DNA of 64,000 nucleotides from Gemmobacter caeruleus (GTDB lineage: Bacteria; Pseudomonadota; Alphaproteobacteria; Rhodobacterales; Rhodobacteraceae), in assembly GCF_008271655.1 (NCBI RefSeq), contig NZ_VKKX01000052.1, positions 1-64,000 on the forward strand, in the 5' to 3' direction. Of the stretch, positions 63,826 to 64,000 are shown in pieces. Both the position numbers and the translations under genes were made by a program. Numbering within the stretch: position 1 is the stretch's first letter; the number at the start of each line of letters is the position of its first letter. The notes under the pieces were generated by a model that saw only the letters and a program-made list of their open reading frames with translations, was not told where the DNA came from and made no database searches.

Positions 63826-64000
63826 GATCCCCGGTCGTCGTTCTGAAAGGCTTTCCGCCCTTAGATCATAGCGCAACCGGAAACGGAACGCCCCTGCGAA
63901 CTGCGATTGCGCAGAAATGCGTCACATCGCCCGAAAAACATGCGATCTGGTCGCGGAATGGGCAGGATGCGGCTGGTCAGCCAGAGCCGAGCAGGGGTTT

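Overview
The window is 64 kb of high-GC chromosome from an alphaproteobacterium, almost certainly a member of the Rhodobacteraceae/Paracoccaceae. The reasons are a ChpT phosphotransferase, the tldD/ctaC-ctaB-ctaG-ctaE-surf1-thrC-M16 peptidase order, an MmcB-type protein next to a DUF6324 gene, the ornithine-lipid pair olsBA, a PtsP with an 'SVGSHAAIVAR' active site, and strong GC3 bias that produces long antisense shadow frames. The genus cannot be assigned from the sequence alone. Nearly all of it is core chromosome. The only mobile DNA seen is the end of an IS3-family element at the left edge.

Layout. 1-213: end of an IS3-family insertion sequence. 0.35-7.7 kb: rplU-rpmA (L21, L27) behind a good sigma70-type promoter, a lone RtcB-family ligase, two GNAT acetyltransferases, then obgE-proB-proA. 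7.7-8.6 kb: a TetR repressor divergent from a small membrane protein, with twin operator-like repeats between them. 8.6-12.7 kb: an RTX protein, chpT, a DUF3553 protein and olsB-olsA. 12.7-19 kb: a GntR regulator, a class III aminotransferase and a four-gene ABC importer resembling polyamine-type systems; one palindrome stands in front of both the regulator and the aminotransferase. 19-25 kb: a thiolase/SDR pair divergent from an AraC regulator, a DUF1007/NicO metal transport pair and a MATE exporter. 25-28.2 kb: a conserved hypothetical, aspartate aminotransferase, an HTH gene overlapping sdhE, and an LdtR-type MarR regulator. 28.2-32.9 kb: kpsS, an outer-membrane polysaccharide export lipoprotein and kpsC, giving a Kdo-linked capsule locus without its ABC transporter.

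33-41 kb: riboflavin synthase, a family-specific hypothetical, selO, an XRE-cupin regulator beside kbl-tdh (threonine to glycine), and ribBX-ribH-nusB. 41-46 kb: a META-domain lipoprotein, small membrane and outer-membrane proteins, a structured intergenic region that looks like a non-coding RNA (possibly 6S), mmcB, tRNA-His and an acyltransferase. 46-50.4 kb: tex, a second RTX protein and a VOC protein. 50.5-56.4 kb: tldD and the aa3 cytochrome oxidase assembly cluster. 56.4-64 kb: thrC, an M16 peptidase, a GNAT, a 46-codon small ORF, a GlcD-type flavin dehydrogenase and ptsP.

No CRISPR array, prophage, defence island or secondary-metabolite cluster is visible. The most informative signals lie between genes: paired operator-like repeats at three regulator/target junctions, a family of palindromes with core TTTTCG-A/T-CGAAAA at four places, a dispersed inverted repeat carrying GGATATTT, and the structured region at 42972-43154. 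Among proteins, the threonine dehydrogenase has lost all four structural-zinc cysteines and the RibB C-terminal domain has lost the zinc cysteines of GTP cyclohydrolase II.
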